Assembly (NCBI GenBank): GCA_002352055.1
Contig: DEHS01000023.1
Span: 54,044 to 61,601, forward strand
DNA: 7,558 bases
Origin: Legionellaceae bacterium UBA2794
GTDB taxonomy: Bacteria > Pseudomonadota > Gammaproteobacteria > Legionellales > Legionellaceae
Direction: 5' to 3'
The position numbers and the translations under genes were made by a program. Positions 7,430-7,558 of the stretch are shown one piece after another. The notes beneath the pieces are model-generated. The model did no database searches. It saw nothing but the letters and a program-made list of their open reading frames with translations, and was not told where the DNA came from. The first letter of the stretch is position 1. The number at the start of each line of letters is the position of its first letter.

Positions 7430-7558
7430 ATGGATAACACTAAAATAGATATGTTCCTGCAATCCCCGGCCTTCGCAGTATTTGGTGCCTCTTCCAATCG
7501 TGCCAAATACGGGAATAAAGTCTTGCGATGTTATATGCAACATGGAAAGAAAGTTTTT
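7430..7558 (+). CDS. CoA-binding domain protein, YccU-like (5' part only)
   Basis: The first 43 codons are visible and the frame is open to the window edge. After a short N-terminal helix, residues 14-43 read FAVFGASSNRAKYGNKV and then a helix and KKVF. This is the first beta-alpha-beta unit of the CoA-binding Rossmann fold, with a glycine-turn (VFGAS) in the nucleotide-binding loop, as in the small YccU-like CoA-binding proteins of about 140 residues. The ligand is inferred from the family and the exact role is unknown. GGAG at 7420-7423 lies 6 nt before the ATG. Only 18 nt separate it from the ankyrin-RasGEF stop codon and no terminator lies between, so read-through from upstream is likely. 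It lacks eukaryotic-like features and probably marks the start of housekeeping DNA. Confidence 0.85.
   Translation, partial: MDNTKIDMFLQSPAFAVFGASSNRAKYGNKVLRCYMQHGKKVF

Overview
The window looks like an effector-rich accessory region of a Legionella-type intracellular gammaproteobacterium. The DNA is visibly AT-rich, and three neighbouring large genes encode proteins with eukaryotic-style domains: leucine-rich repeats, a protein-kinase fold, and ankyrin repeats joined to a RasGEF (CDC25-homology) domain. This combination is typical of Dot/Icm (type IVB) effector loci. The genus is an inference from domain content and composition. No marker gene is present, and no Dot/Icm structural gene is in view.

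Layout: (1) Positions 1-2913, minus strand, are one uninterrupted reading frame of 971 codons that runs off the left edge without a stop. It starts with three ribonuclease-inhibitor-type leucine-rich repeats and has a hydrophobic, helix-prone stretch near the visible C-terminal end. (2) Positions 2914-3204 are a divergent promoter region. It holds a near-consensus sigma-70 promoter for the minus-strand gene (TTGACA, 17 nt, TAAAAT), a bulged inverted repeat in that gene's leader, and a weaker candidate promoter with a 6+6 palindrome facing the kinase gene. (3) Positions 3205-4566, plus strand, encode a 453-aa divergent eukaryotic-like protein kinase with most catalytic landmarks present but a TD (not RD) catalytic loop and DIKG in place of DFG. 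(4) Positions 4567-4669 form a short gap with a bulged hairpin overlapping the kinase stop codon, an embedded TATAAT, and a 33-codon ORF whose stop overlaps the next start. (5) Positions 4670-7411, plus strand, encode a 913-aa ankyrin-repeat/RasGEF protein. (6) From 7430 to the right edge is the start of a CoA-binding (Rossmann) domain protein, probably a housekeeping gene bordering the cluster.

The kinase, ankyrin-RasGEF and CoA-binding genes run in the same direction with gaps of 103 and 18 nt and may be partly co-transcribed. The LRR gene is divergent. The working model is that the LRR, kinase and RasGEF proteins are translocated into a host cell, where they would engage host proteins, phosphorylate a substrate, and activate a Ras-superfamily GTPase. 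The domain assignments rest on motifs read directly from the sequence; translocation and joint action are inference. I saw no tRNA, rRNA, CRISPR array, transposase or insertion-sequence end.
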